Positions 1-9,383 of a stretch of DNA of 50,163 nucleotides are shown here, piece by piece. The notes beneath the pieces were generated by a model. The model was not told where the DNA came from, did not search any database, and saw only the letters and a list, made by a program, of their open reading frames with translations. A program made the translations under genes and the position numbers. This DNA is from a bacterium (GTDB lineage: Bacteria > Patescibacteriota > Andersenbacteria > UBA10190), in the NCBI GenBank assembly GCA_027624555.1, contig JAQBWN010000003.1, positions 1-50,163 of the forward strand, written 5' to 3'. How positions within the stretch are numbered: position 1 is the stretch's first letter; every line of letters begins with the position of its first letter.

Positions 1-403
1 AAATATTTAAAAATCCAAACCCCTGCAATGCAGCGAAAGGAATTGCTAATAGGCGAGTCCACTGAGCAAGTTTGCGCCTACCTGCTTCACCCTCTTCTTT
101 TTGCATTTCTTCTAAGCGCGGAAAAATCATTGTTGAAAGTTGTATCACAATGGATGCGGTGATGTACGGACCAAGCCCAAGCATTACAACAGAAAGTCGA
201 GACAGACCTCCGCCAGAAAATATATCAAGAAGTCCAAAAAGCTGATTTCCTGAAAATATTTGCGCTAAACTCTCTTTTGGAATTCCTGGAACAGGAATTA
301 TTGCAGCAATTCTAAATACAAGAATAAGCCAAAGTATCATAAATAGCTTCTTGCGAAGCTCCGGCACTCTAACAATTGCTGCAAATTTCTTAAAATCAAC
401 CAT
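1..403 (-). CDS. secY: Preprotein translocase subunit SecY, N-terminal part (runs off left edge)
   Basis: Minus-strand translation from ATG at 403: MVDFKKFAAIVRVPELRKKLFMILWLILVFRIAAIIPVPGIPKESLAQ...; follows rplO as in spc operons; overlaps rplO stop by 8 nt. Confidence 0.9.
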   Translation of the reverse strand, partial: MVDFKKFAAIVRVPELRKKLFMILWLILVFRIAAIIPVPGIPKESLAQIFSGNQLFGLLDIFSGGGLSRLSVVMLGLGPYITASIVIQLSTMIFPRLEEMQKEEGEAGRRKLAQWTRLLAIPFAALQGFGFLNI

Positions 404-851
404 TGCTCACTGGAATAATTTCTACTTTTCCGCCCGCTTTTTCTACGGCGCTTGTTGCTCCTTTTGTTGCCCCGTGAACTCTCACGGTGTATGCATGTTC
501 CAGTGTTCCTTTTCCAATAAGTTTCAGCGTATCAATCCTGCTACTCATATACCCGCGCTTCTTTAACTGCCCCGGGCCTACAATGCTTCCCTTTTCAAAC
601 GTTCGTAAAATTCCAAGCGTAATCACAACAGGTTTTACAACCTGAGACTTGTTTATTTGCTTGCTTCCACGATTCTTTGGAAATCGCATATAGATAGGAG
701 TTTGCCCTCCTTCAAACCCAGCCTTTGAGCTGTAACCGGCACGTGATTTTTGCCCTTTTTGCCCACGACCAGACTTTCCTCCGTTGCGACCATGTCCGCG
801 ACCAAGGCGATTTTTTTTCTTTGTAACTGCTGGTAATTGAAATATTGACAT
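396..851 (-). CDS. rplO: 50S ribosomal protein L15
   Basis: GRGHGRNGGKSGRGQKGQKSRAGYSSKAGFEGGQTPIYMRFPKNRG motif; position in spc operon. Confidence 0.96.
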   Translation of the reverse strand: MSIFQLPAVTKKKNRLGRGHGRNGGKSGRGQKGQKSRAGYSSKAGFEGGQTPIYMRFPKNRGSKQINKSQVVKPVVITLGILRTFEKGSIVGPGQLKKRGYMSSRIDTLKLIGKGTLEHAYTVRVHGATKGATSAVEKAGGKVEIIPVSNG

Positions 852-862
852 AGGTTATGTTG

Positions 863-1324
863 TTATGCGACGTGTTGCAGCGCCTTTAGCACAGCACGCG
901 CGTTACTAATTCTGCTCACAGAACCGTATCGCTTCGATACTAAATCTTTGATTCCTGCCAAATCTGCGATCGTACGAATAACGCCTCCTGCAATAACTCC
1001 TGTACCCGGGCGAGCTGGTTTTAATAAAACTTCCGCACCTTTAAATTTTGCCGTTACTTCATGAGTAATAGTCCCATCAATAACCTGAACAGTAACAATC
1101 TTTTTCATAGCTTGTGCTTGGGCTTTTTGAATAGCTTGCTGCACGTCTTTGCTCTTGCTAATTCCAAATCCGAGCTTACCGGCCCTATCTCCTACTATAA
1201 CGCTGGCACGGAACCGGAACCTGCGTCCTCCTTTTACCACACGCACCACACGAGAAATCTCCAACACTTCGTGTGCGAATTGATTATCTTCAATTGTTGA
1301 TGTTCCGTAAGCCATATAATTCAT
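863..1324 (-). CDS. rpsE: 30S ribosomal protein S5
   Basis: RVVRVVKGGRRFRFRASVIVGDRAGKLGFG; synteny. Confidence 0.96.
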   Translation of the reverse strand: MNYMAYGTSTIEDNQFAHEVLEISRVVRVVKGGRRFRFRASVIVGDRAGKLGFGISKSKDVQQAIQKAQAQAMKKIVTVQVIDGTITHEVTAKFKGAEVLLKPARPGTGVIAGGVIRTIADLAGIKDLVSKRYGSVSRISNARAVLKALQHVA

Positions 1325-1331
1325 TCAAATA

Positions 1332-1667
1332 TTAAAACTGTAATCCGCCGGCTCGCATGGCTTCTGCAAGCGCCTTTACTCTTCCATGGTACATGTACCC
1401 TCCACGATCAAACACAATATTCGTAATTCCTTTTTTCTTTGCAGCATCCGCAAGCGCCTTACCCATGTCTTCCGCAAGTTGCGTCTTGTTTAAAGAATCT
1501 TTTGCGATCATATGGGAAGATACCAGAGTGACTCCTTTTGCATCATCAATGATCTGCACTTCCATTCCGCGCGCACTACGAAACACACAGGCTCTTGGAC
1601 GAGCAGCTGTTCCAATCATACGAGATCGGATTTTTTTGTGACGTTTTGTACGATTAATGAGATTCAT
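1332..1667 (-). CDS. rplR: 50S ribosomal protein L18
   Basis: RPRACVFRSARGMEVQIIDD...VFDRGGYMYHGRVKALAEAMRAGGLQF. Confidence 0.96.
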   Translation of the reverse strand: MNLINRTKRHKKIRSRMIGTAARPRACVFRSARGMEVQIIDDAKGVTLVSSHMIAKDSLNKTQLAEDMGKALADAAKKKGITNIVFDRGGYMYHGRVKALAEAMRAGGLQF

Positions 1668-1678
1668 AGAAATATGTA

Positions 1679-2221
1679 TTATGAGGCAGAACCAACAACT
1701 TTACCTACCTTTCGACGAACGTGTTCGCCGAGGTATCGAATTCCTTTTCCTTTATATGGTTCTGGCGGACGCACTTTGCGAATATTCGCAGCAACTTGAC
1801 CCACTACGTATGCATCAAATCCAGTCACTGTAATAATTTCTTTCTCTACAGTAAACGTTACCCCTTCTGGCGCTTCTATGCTAACAGGATGAGAAAACCC
1901 AACAAGCAGCTGAATATTTTTGCCTACAAGAGATGCGCGGTATCCAACACCTTGCAATTCCAGCTTTTTTGTAAACCCTTCATGCACACCCGTAACTGCG
2001 TTCGCAAGAATAGCACGCATCGTTCCCCATAACGCAGGGGCTTTCTTTGTTTTATGAGCAATAGAACATGTAAGAGTGCCGTCTGCTACCGTAACTGCAA
2101 TGTCAGGATGCACAGCAACTGCCAATGTGCCCTTGGGGCCTTGTACGTTCACCGTTTCACCATCAACAGTGACACTCACACCGGTAGGAATTGGGATAAA
2201 TTGTTTACCAATACGTGACAT
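1679..2221 (-). CDS. rplF: 50S ribosomal protein L6
   Basis: MSRIGKQFIPIPTGVSVTVDGETVNVQGPKGTL...RKVRPPEPYKGKGIRY. Confidence 0.97.
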   Translation of the reverse strand: MSRIGKQFIPIPTGVSVTVDGETVNVQGPKGTLAVAVHPDIAVTVADGTLTCSIAHKTKKAPALWGTMRAILANAVTGVHEGFTKKLELQGVGYRASLVGKNIQLLVGFSHPVSIEAPEGVTFTVEKEIITVTGFDAYVVGQVAANIRKVRPPEPYKGKGIRYLGEHVRRKVGKVVGSAS

Positions 2222-2227
2222 AGAAGT

Positions 2228-2614
2228 TTACCAAATAGCGCAAATAAGTTCTCCGCCTATTCCTTTTCCTCGTGCCCTTTTTTCATTCATTAAGCCCTCT
2301 GGAGTTGAAACTATAATCATTCCAGATTCTTGTCTTGAATAGGGCAAAAAGTCTGCACCTGCATATACGCGTCGACCCGGCTTACTAATTCTCTGCGAAC
2401 CACTTATTGCTCCTTTACCAGCTTCAGAATACGCAAGAGAAACAATGAGCTTTGCCTTAGGACTTTCTTGTAATCGGATATCGCCAATCAATTTCTGCTC
2501 TTTCATAAACGTAAGCAAGCGTTCCGTAAAGCGCGAGAAAGGAACTGCAACCCGCTTTTTTCCTACGCGTTGTCCGTTGAGCAAAATAGTTAATGTGTTT
2601 CCTACAGTATCCAT
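2228..2614 (-). CDS. rpsH: 30S ribosomal protein S8
   Basis: Internal start MDTVGNTLTILLNGQRVGKKRVAVPFSR preferred over the ORF-track start at 2695, which overlaps rpsN; C-terminus STPEGLMNEKRARGKGIGGELICAIW typical of S8. Confidence 0.9.
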   Translation of the reverse strand: MDTVGNTLTILLNGQRVGKKRVAVPFSRFTERLLTFMKEQKLIGDIRLQESPKAKLIVSLAYSEAGKGAISGSQRISKPGRRVYAGADFLPYSRQESGMIIVSTPEGLMNEKRARGKGIGGELICAIW

Positions 2615-2618
2615 AGAA

Positions 2619-2804
2619 TTACCAAGATGACTTTCTAATACCTGGAATGTGCGCTTTTTCAGCACTTTCTCTAAAGCAAATACGGCACATTCCAAACGCG
2701 CGCATATAGCCTCGAGGCCGTCCGCAGAGTTTGCATCTTGACCTAGCCCGTGTTGAGAACTTAGGTTCTCTCATGCTTTTTGCGATTTGTGATGTTTTTG
2801 CCAT
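2619..2804 (-). CDS. rpsN: 30S ribosomal protein S14 type Z (zinc-binding)
   Basis: 61 aa with [23 protein letters not shown]. Confidence 0.96.
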   Translation of the reverse strand: MAKTSQIAKSMREPKFSTRARSRCKLCGRPRGYMRAFGMCRICFRESAEKAHIPGIRKSSW

Positions 2805-2832
2805 ACAAGTGTAATTGAGAATACGCTACTTC

Positions 2833-3375
2833 CTATTCTTCTTCAAGTTCTTCTGTTCGAAACGGGAATCCGAGTGCCCGAAACATCTGCTCTGCAGTTT
2901 CATTATTTTTTGCCGTTGTTACAAAAGTAATACCAACGCCAAAGATAATATCAGTCTTGTCTGCACGAATTTCCGGAAATGCCAGATGTTCCGCAAGCCC
3001 AATGCTTACGTTTCCTTGACCATCTAATACAGACAAAGATAGTCCTCTAAAGTCACGGATACGGGGGAGTACAGTGCCCACAAATCGAGCTAAAAAGTCT
3101 TCCATGCGCTTGCCTCGAAGCGTTACACTATACCCAACCAAATTTCCTTCACGAACATTAAAACCCGCAATAGATTTTTTCGCTCGTCGTTCGCTTGGCT
3201 TTTGTCCAGTAATTGCAGACAAATCCCTTTGCACCGCCTCAACATACGTTTTATTGTCTCTGTTTTTACCAACACCGACGGAAACAATAGCTTTTGTAAC
3301 GCGAGGGACAGCATGAATATTTTTTATTTGAAGAGACTGGGCAAGTCTTTTAGTTGTAGGAGTAATAATAGGCAT
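2833..3375 (-). CDS. rplE: 50S ribosomal protein L5
   Basis: KAIVSVGVGKNRDNK...RRAKKSIAGFNVREGNLVGYSVTLRGKRM...RDFRGLS. Confidence 0.96.
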   Translation of the reverse strand: MPIITPTTKRLAQSLQIKNIHAVPRVTKAIVSVGVGKNRDNKTYVEAVQRDLSAITGQKPSERRAKKSIAGFNVREGNLVGYSVTLRGKRMEDFLARFVGTVLPRIRDFRGLSLSVLDGQGNVSIGLAEHLAFPEIRADKTDIIFGVGITFVTTAKNNETAEQMFRALGFPFRTEELEEE

Positions 3376-3385
3376 AAGTCAAAAG

Positions 3386-3706
3386 TTATTCGATAATTGC
3401 CTTACAATGCTTACACACACGAGCTCGCACGCCATTTTCTCTCGTTATTCCAACTCGTGTTCCTTTTTTGCATTGAGTGCAAATGAGTTGAACATTCGCA
3501 ATACGAATTGGAGCAGCAATGCTTACACGTTGGCCTTTTTGACCACCGCTTTTTGCCTTTACGTGTTTCTTTACCATATTTAAACCTTCAACTACTACTG
3601 TTGAAGCTTTCGGCAAAACCGCTAAAACTTTGCCTTTTTTTTGTGCATCCTTACCACGAAGAATTCGCACACTGTCGCCTCGTTTAATTTTTAGAAGAGT
3701 CGTCAT
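3386..3706 (-). CDS. rplX: 50S ribosomal protein L24
   Basis: KIKRGDSVRILRGKDAQKKGKVLAVLPK; C-terminal CxxC...CxxC. Confidence 0.95.
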   Translation of the reverse strand: MTTLLKIKRGDSVRILRGKDAQKKGKVLAVLPKASTVVVEGLNMVKKHVKAKSGGQKGQRVSIAAPIRIANVQLICTQCKKGTRVGITRENGVRARVCKHCKAIIE

Positions 3707-3712
3707 AGAGTA

Positions 3713-4084
3713 TTACCAAACTTCAGATGCTAAAGATACAATTTTTTGAAACCCCTTTGTTCGAAGTTCTCTTGCTATTGGACCAAACACGCGTGTCCCA
3801 ACAGGCTCTTTTGATTCTTTTCCAACAATTACTGCTGCATTGTCATCAAAGCGAATCGCCGTTCCATCAGGACGTTTGTGCTCTTTTCGAACACGCACAA
3901 TAACGGCACGCACTACATCACCCTTCTTTACCGTTGCTCGTGGTTCTGCAACCTTAACTGCAGCAACAACAATATCGCCAATATACGCATACCTACGATG
4001 CGTGGAGCCCAATACTCGAATCACTTTCACCATTTTGCCTCCAGAATTATCGGCAATAATTAGTTTTGATTCTTCTAAAATCAT
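3713..4084 (-). CDS. rplN: 50S ribosomal protein L14
   Basis: [54 protein letters not shown]. Confidence 0.97.
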   Translation of the reverse strand: MILEESKLIIADNSGGKMVKVIRVLGSTHRRYAYIGDIVVAAVKVAEPRATVKKGDVVRAVIVRVRKEHKRPDGTAIRFDDNAAVIVGKESKEPVGTRVFGPIARELRTKGFQKIVSLASEVW

Positions 4085-4356
4085 AGAGCAGTTCCTTTCT
4101 TCGGTACAACAACCCAGCGCTTGCGGGCAGATAGAGGTCTCGATTCTTGAATAGTGACCGTATCTCCAACAGAAAGACTATTACTCTCATCGTGAGCTAG
4201 GTATCGCTTTGTTTGCTTAATGCGCTTTCCATAGAGAGAATGAGCAATAACACGCACAATTTCAACAGCAACCGTTTTTTGCCCAGACTTGCTCACCACA
4301 ACGCCGTCAAGCTCTCGCTTGTGCCGTACAATTTCAGTTGTGGTGGCTTGTTTCAT
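4081..4356 (-). CDS. rpsQ: 30S ribosomal protein S17
   Basis: [42 protein letters not shown]. Confidence 0.95.
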   Translation of the reverse strand: MKQATTTEIVRHKRELDGVVVSKSGQKTVAVEIVRVIAHSLYGKRIKQTKRYLAHDESNSLSVGDTVTIQESRPLSARKRWVVVPKKGTAL

Positions 4357-4365
4357 AAAAATAGA

Positions 4366-4557
4366 TTATGAATGAGAAAGCGTTGAAATGCAAGTACTAA
4401 TTTGAGCAATCTCCTTTTTTATAACTCTAGCCTGTGCATGATTTTTATCTTTTCCAGAAGCAACCTCTTCTCGGACAAAATGCAACCTTTGACGAGCTTC
4501 TAAGAGCTTGTTATGTAATTCCGGAAGAGAAAGTTGTCGTAATTCTTGTATATTCAT
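4366..4557 (-). CDS. rpmC: 50S ribosomal protein L29
   Basis: MNIQELRQLSLPELHNKLLEARQRLHFVREEVASGKDKNHAQARVIKKEIAQI. Confidence 0.92.
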   Translation of the reverse strand: MNIQELRQLSLPELHNKLLEARQRLHFVREEVASGKDKNHAQARVIKKEIAQISTCISTLSHS

Positions 4558-4567
4558 AGATATGTAA

Positions 4568-4981
4568 TTATCCTACTTTTGCAACAAATTTCGTTTTTAA
4601 AGGAAGTTTTTGTGCGGCTAATCGCAATCCTTCCCGTGCTGTTTTTTCATCCATTCCATCTACCTCAAACATAATTCTTCCACGATGAACCACAGCAACA
4701 AAATGATCCACTGCTCCTTTTCCTTTTCCCATAGGCAATTCTTGCCCTTTCGCCGTAATTGGCTTGTCAGGAAATACTCGAATCCATATTTTTCCATTTC
4801 GCTTTGCATGGCGAGTTACCGCACGTCTTGCAGCTTCTAGCTGACGCGCACTTACCCATCTGCTCTCAATCGCCTTTAACCCATATTGGCCAAAATCAAT
4901 CGTAAGCGCACCCTTTGACGCACCTCGGACAGAGCCCTTTTGGTGCTTGCGATGCTTTACTTTGCGTGGAATAAAAGACAT
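4568..4981 (-). CDS. rplP: 50S ribosomal protein L16
   Basis: Internal start MSFIPRKVKHRKHQKGSVRGASKG chosen over 5050; MGKGKGAVDHFVAVV. Confidence 0.95.
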   Translation of the reverse strand: MSFIPRKVKHRKHQKGSVRGASKGALTIDFGQYGLKAIESRWVSARQLEAARRAVTRHAKRNGKIWIRVFPDKPITAKGQELPMGKGKGAVDHFVAVVHRGRIMFEVDGMDEKTAREGLRLAAQKLPLKTKFVAKVG

Positions 4982-4991
4982 AATTAAACAA

Positions 4992-5741
4992 TTATTTTTT
5001 GATCGGCTTTGCAACTTTTTCGGACAAAGACGCTCTGCGTCTTGGTTCAACCTTTGCTTGTTTTACCTCTCTAATTGCTTCGCCCGGACGATCATCTTTT
5101 TCTACTTCATATTCACCACGGTTAATCCAAACCTTTACACCAATAGTGCCGAACGTGGTAAATGCTGCTCGCTCTGCATATGAAATATCTGCGCGAAACG
5201 TGTGCAACGGAACACTGCCATCTGCAAGCCATTCGCGACGTGCGATATCGGCTCCATTGAGTCGGCCTGCTACCGCAATACGGATTCCTCGAGCACCTGC
5301 TTGAAGTGAGCGTTGTACAGACTGCTTTAATACTCTTCGGTATGGCATTCGTCGTTCAATTTGGTCAACAACCTGAGTTGCAACAGCACTTGCATCTGTT
5401 TCGGGATTACGAATTTCTTGTACGTTAATGCGAAATTTTGTTCCTTTTCCAAACATTTTTTGTAAGTCTTTTTGAATTTTTTCAATTCCTGATCCGCCTC
5501 GACCAATAACAACAGCGGGTCGAGAAGTATGAATTGTAAGCACAGTCTCTCTCGTTTGGCGCACAAATTCAATACGGGAGATAGATGCGGAACGCAAATT
5601 CTTTTTTAAATAATTCCTAATTTTAATATCCTGAACCAAATTATCTCGAAAATCTTTTTTGTTATCAGAAAACCACTTGGCATCCCAGTTATGAAGAATG
5701 TTTCCTACTCGCAATATATTTGGATTTGTTTTTCGTCCCAT
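4992..5741 (-). CDS. rpsC: 30S ribosomal protein S3
   Basis: MGRKTNPNILRVGNILHNWDAKWFSD...KH-like VIGRGGSGIEKIQKDLQKM; basic C-terminal tail. Confidence 0.96.
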   Translation of the reverse strand: MGRKTNPNILRVGNILHNWDAKWFSDNKKDFRDNLVQDIKIRNYLKKNLRSASISRIEFVRQTRETVLTIHTSRPAVVIGRGGSGIEKIQKDLQKMFGKGTKFRINVQEIRNPETDASAVATQVVDQIERRMPYRRVLKQSVQRSLQAGARGIRIAVAGRLNGADIARREWLADGSVPLHTFRADISYAERAAFTTFGTIGVKVWINRGEYEVEKDDRPGEAIREVKQAKVEPRRRASLSEKVAKPIKK

Positions 5742-5761
5742 AGGTAAATATGTGATTTTAA

Positions 5762-6370
5762 TTATCCGATACTCTTTCTTCGATGCGTCTTTTTCTTGTC
5801 CGCACCTTGTTGATTCATTTTAATTTTTTGAAACGCTTGGGCTTTCTTATCTACTACAGCATCAACGCTGCGTTCTTCTGTATCATGCTTTTCTAAATGA
5901 TCTTCATGATCATGACCTTCATGTTCTTTATCTTCTTTCTTCGCTTCTTTTTGTTCTTGTGCTACAAATTCATCTGTTGTTACAGTCTTAATTGCATCTT
6001 TTTTTGCCACCTTGCCCGCTGTAGCTTTAGTTAGACTTACTTCTCCTTCAACAATAACAGTAATATGCGCAGTACGCTTTAAAATAGCATGGGCCATTCC
6101 TTTTGCTGCAGGCATAAAACGCTTCATCACAAGCCCCTGGTTCACTAAAATACTCGCAACACGTAAATCCGCTTCTGGTATCTGTACATTATTTTTTGCA
6201 TTTGCGACTGCACTTTTTAACACTTCAAGAATAAGTCCCGGAGCCTTTCCAACTGCAAAAGCAAGCTGATTTTGCGCTTCTACTGCAGACATACCCTGCA
6301 CCATTTTTGCGTAAGGGCGGATTTTCCTAGGAGACATTCGCGTGTGTTTTTGTGTAGCAGATATTTTCAT
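5762..6370 (-). CDS. rplV: 50S ribosomal protein L22 with long charged, His-rich C-terminal extension
   Basis: RMSPRKIRPYAKMVQGMSAVEAQNQL...ADLRVASILVNQGLVMKRFMPAAKGMAHAILKRTAHITVIV; extension KEHEGHDHEDHLEKHDTEE. Confidence 0.93.
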   Translation of the reverse strand: MKISATQKHTRMSPRKIRPYAKMVQGMSAVEAQNQLAFAVGKAPGLILEVLKSAVANAKNNVQIPEADLRVASILVNQGLVMKRFMPAAKGMAHAILKRTAHITVIVEGEVSLTKATAGKVAKKDAIKTVTTDEFVAQEQKEAKKEDKEHEGHDHEDHLEKHDTEERSVDAVVDKKAQAFQKIKMNQQGADKKKTHRRKSIG

Positions 6371-6373
6371 AGG

Positions 6374-6688
6374 CTACTTTTTAGCAGGCTTGGCTGCGGG
6401 AGCAGCTTTTGCCGTATCAACTTCTTTTTGCAACTTTCCACCATGACGCACAAATTTGCGCGTAGAAGAAAATTCGCCCAATTTATGCCCTACCATATCT
6501 TCCGTAATATGGACGGTAATATGTTCTTTGCCGTTGTGAACTCCAAATCGAAAACCAACCATTTCAGGAAAAATCGTTGAACGGCGAGACCATGTCTTTA
6601 TAACAGTTCTGTCTCCAGCTTGAAGATTCTTGATTTTATCAAGAAGGTGCTGGTCAATAAATGGTCCTTTTTTAATTGATCGAGACAT
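6374..6688 (-). CDS. rpsS: 30S ribosomal protein S19
   Basis: [19 protein letters not shown]...[27 protein letters not shown]. Confidence 0.97.
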   Translation of the reverse strand: MSRSIKKGPFIDQHLLDKIKNLQAGDRTVIKTWSRRSTIFPEMVGFRFGVHNGKEHITVHITEDMVGHKLGEFSSTRKFVRHGGKLQKEVDTAKAAPAAKPAKK

Positions 6689-6703
6689 ACAATTATATAA
6701 AAA

Positions 6704-7546
6704 TTATTTCCTACGCTTATTCTTCCTTCTCTCTAAAATAAACTTGTCCGAATATTTTCCACTCTGACGAGTTTTTACTCCCAACGCATGCTTCCCCCAT
6801 GGGGTCTTTGGATATTTCATACCAACGCTTTGATTACCTTCTCCACCTCCGTGTGGATGATCCACTGGGTTCATAGCTTTTCCTCGTACTTGCGGACGCA
6901 TCCCAAGACGACGATTTCGTCCCGCAGATCCTATACGCTGATGACGCCAATCTGGATTGCTAACCTGACCTATTGTGGCATACGATTCCCGAGAAATCAA
7001 GCGAATCTCGCTCGATGGCATGCGTAGCTGCGCATATTCACCCTGCACGTCCATAAGAATACCGTACGAACCCGCTGATCGAAAAAATGATCCGCCACGT
7101 CCTGGTTTAATCTCAACATTAAACACAAATATTCCTGGAGTAATATGTTTTAGCTGCATACGGTTTCCTTCCTTTTCTGGTGTTTTTTCGTCTGCAATCA
7201 TTAGGTCGCCTTCTTTTGCACCTTGCCAGGCAAGCACATAATTTCTGTCGCCATCAACATACAAAATACGAGCTAAATACGCACTGCGATTTGGGTCAAA
7301 TTCAATATGTTCAACTTTGCCTGCAACGCCCAGCTTTTCCTGCCCGAATGCAATTGCTCGTATTCGTCGCTTCACACCGCCGCCTCTGTGGCGAGTTGTA
7401 ATTTTTCCTTCCGATCCTCGCCCACTTGTTGCATGCTTAGAGACAAGAGAAGACTTCAAAGGTTCCCCTTTATACAGCTCAGTACGGTCTACAATAGACA
7501 TTTTCTTTCGAGCTGCGCGGTTTGGCTTGTAATTTTTAATAGGCAT
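6704..7546 (-). CDS. rplB: 50S ribosomal protein L2
   Basis: GRGSEGKITTRHRGGGVKRRIRAI...RPQVRGKAMNPVDHPHGGGEG. Confidence 0.98.
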   Translation of the reverse strand: MPIKNYKPNRAARKKMSIVDRTELYKGEPLKSSLVSKHATSGRGSEGKITTRHRGGGVKRRIRAIAFGQEKLGVAGKVEHIEFDPNRSAYLARILYVDGDRNYVLAWQGAKEGDLMIADEKTPEKEGNRMQLKHITPGIFVFNVEIKPGRGGSFFRSAGSYGILMDVQGEYAQLRMPSSEIRLISRESYATIGQVSNPDWRHQRIGSAGRNRRLGMRPQVRGKAMNPVDHPHGGGEGNQSVGMKYPKTPWGKHALGVKTRQSGKYSDKFILERRKNKRRK

Positions 7547-7549
7547 AGG

Positions 7550-7957
7550 TTATTTCTTGTTTACAAGGCCTTGCACGTTATCTACGGTAACATAGGCTTT
7601 TTTCACACGGTTCGTTTTACCTTCCGTATTACCTCGGCGTCTTGTTTTTGGATGCGACAATGCAGTTCGCACACTTTTTACCTTCACTCCGAATCTAGAA
7701 AAAATAGCAGCTGATATTTGAGTCTTGGTAACATGAGGCAATACCGTAAACACCATCGTATTGTTAACTTGTTGCTTAATCCCTTTTTCGGAAACTAACT
7801 CTACCATGCCGATACGGCCAGTGGTAAACGCATGCGCATCTACTGTTTGCTTGCTTTTCTTTACAGTAGTTGAAGCAGCAGAAATTTTCTTTTTCTTTAC
7901 TGGGGCAGATTTTTCATTCTTGCCGAGTATTTTTTTTGAGAGTGTTAAGAGTGACAT
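7550..7957 (-). CDS. rplW: 50S ribosomal protein L23 with lysine-rich N-terminal extension
   Basis: VFTVLPHVTKTQISAAIFSRFGVKVKSVRTALSHPKTRRRGNTEGKTNRVKKAYVTV. Confidence 0.93.
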   Translation of the reverse strand: MSLLTLSKKILGKNEKSAPVKKKKISAASTTVKKSKQTVDAHAFTTGRIGMVELVSEKGIKQQVNNTMVFTVLPHVTKTQISAAIFSRFGVKVKSVRTALSHPKTRRRGNTEGKTNRVKKAYVTVDNVQGLVNKK

Positions 7958-7970
7958 AGGTATATACAGG

Positions 7971-8705
7971 TTATATAGTGCAACGAACTTCTAATGCTTT
8001 CAGAGCGCTTTCATCAACCCACACTGCGTGTGCTTCAACAATATCTTTTGGAATAACGGTAGATGCATTGCGAACGCGAATAGTTGGAATATTTGCAACA
8101 ACCTTTGCAAGGCTACGATTAGCATCGCTTACAACAATTAACACTGATCGCAAATCTTTCACGTGTTTTGCCATTTCTTTAGTTTTTGTAGGAAGAGCTT
8201 CAGATAATTGCAATACAGATAAAGAGTTGTTATGCACATGCATTGCAAATGCACCAGATAGCGCGCGTCTGCGTTCCTTGAGCTGCGTTTTAGGGATGGT
8301 TGTCTTGCGACTTCGTGGGCCAAACGTAATACCACCACCTACCCAAAGTGGGGAACGAATAGAGCCATGACGTGATCTGCCAGTTCCTTTTTGCTTCCAT
8401 GGCTTGCGACCACCGCCTTGTACTTCAGATCTGCCTTTTGTATGCGCCCTACGAATACGCATGCGCTTGTGCGTTGTATGAATAGTTCGTGCAATAAGAA
8501 CTGGAAGAGCTTCCGTAAAGAATTCTGGTACAACAACCATGTCGCTAGACTTTTTTCCAAGGGTAAGAACCGCCAGCTTTTGCGCAGGCGTCGTAGCGTT
8601 TCTCCCCCTGCCCGAGGGGGAGTTAGAGGGGGTGGGAGAAGCGACACTCGTTGAAGCGGGCGCCTTTACTTTCTTTACCATTTTCTTTTTAGCAATCTTT
8701 GTCAT
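7971..8705 (-). CDS. rplD: 50S ribosomal protein L4 with N-terminal extension containing a palindromic repeat insertion
   Basis: RRAHTKGRSEVQGGGRKPWKQKGTGRSRHGSIRSPLWVGGGITFGPRSR; N-terminus ...SPTPSNSPSGRGRN... Confidence 0.95.
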   Translation of the reverse strand: MTKIAKKKMVKKVKAPASTSVASPTPSNSPSGRGRNATTPAQKLAVLTLGKKSSDMVVVPEFFTEALPVLIARTIHTTHKRMRIRRAHTKGRSEVQGGGRKPWKQKGTGRSRHGSIRSPLWVGGGITFGPRSRKTTIPKTQLKERRRALSGAFAMHVHNNSLSVLQLSEALPTKTKEMAKHVKDLRSVLIVVSDANRSLAKVVANIPTIRVRNASTVIPKDIVEAHAVWVDESALKALEVRCTI

Positions 8706-9319
8706 AGCTTATTTTTTTTCTCAATACCACGAATCTCAACAACGCTGCCTCGGCGACCCGGCACAGCTCCTTTTACTGCAACTAAATTTTGCGTAGCATC
8801 AATTTGTATAACCTCCAGATTTTTCACCGTAACTTGATCAGAACCCATTCTTCCTGCCATACGCATACCTTTCATTACATGCTGTGGAAATCGCGATCCA
8901 ATAGATCCAGGTCTGCGAAGCACGTGCTTATGTCCATGACTCTTCGGGCCACCCTTAAAATGATGACGCTTTACAACTCCGGCGTACCCTTTGCCTTTCG
9001 ATACGCCAGTCACTTCAATTGCATCACCTATTACAAATTGGTCTACACCAACCATAGATGCATCTGCAGGCATTTCTCCATGAAATTCCTTTCGAGCTGC
9101 AAATGTTTCAGTATCAATTTTTGGGGTTCGCTTCTCTCCAAGTTTCGCTCCCTCTTTTTTCGGAAGTGCAAGTTGGACAGCGGCGTACCCATCTTTTTCT
9201 ACGGTGCGGCGGATAGTAATAAAGTTAGGAAGTGCAGAAATTAAAGTAACCGGAATAACATCACCGTTAGGAGAAAATACCTGAGACATACCAACTTTTC
9301 GACCAAGTAGCGCTTTCAT
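8702..9319 (-). CDS. rplC: 50S ribosomal protein L3
   Basis: MKALLGRKVGMSQVFSPNGDVIPVTLI...GSIGSRFPQHVMKGMRMAGRMG. Confidence 0.97.
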   Translation of the reverse strand: MKALLGRKVGMSQVFSPNGDVIPVTLISALPNFITIRRTVEKDGYAAVQLALPKKEGAKLGEKRTPKIDTETFAARKEFHGEMPADASMVGVDQFVIGDAIEVTGVSKGKGYAGVVKRHHFKGGPKSHGHKHVLRRPGSIGSRFPQHVMKGMRMAGRMGSDQVTVKNLEVIQIDATQNLVAVKGAVPGRRGSVVEIRGIEKKNKL

Positions 9320-9350
9320 GATTGTAGATTCGCATGTGTTCTTAAGTAAG

Positions 9351-9383
9351 TAAGAAATTTAACCCACGCATGGGTATTTCTTA
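9351..9383 (-). other. Hairpin at the start of the rplC leader (TAAGAAAT...ACCC/GGGT...ATTTCTTA)
   Basis: Near-perfect inverted repeat read directly from sequence. Confidence 0.6.

Noticed and set aside
2228-2695. ORF-track start of rpsH at 2695
   Set aside because: Would overlap rpsN by 77 bp; internal ATG at 2614 is more plausible, though the N-terminus is short for S8.
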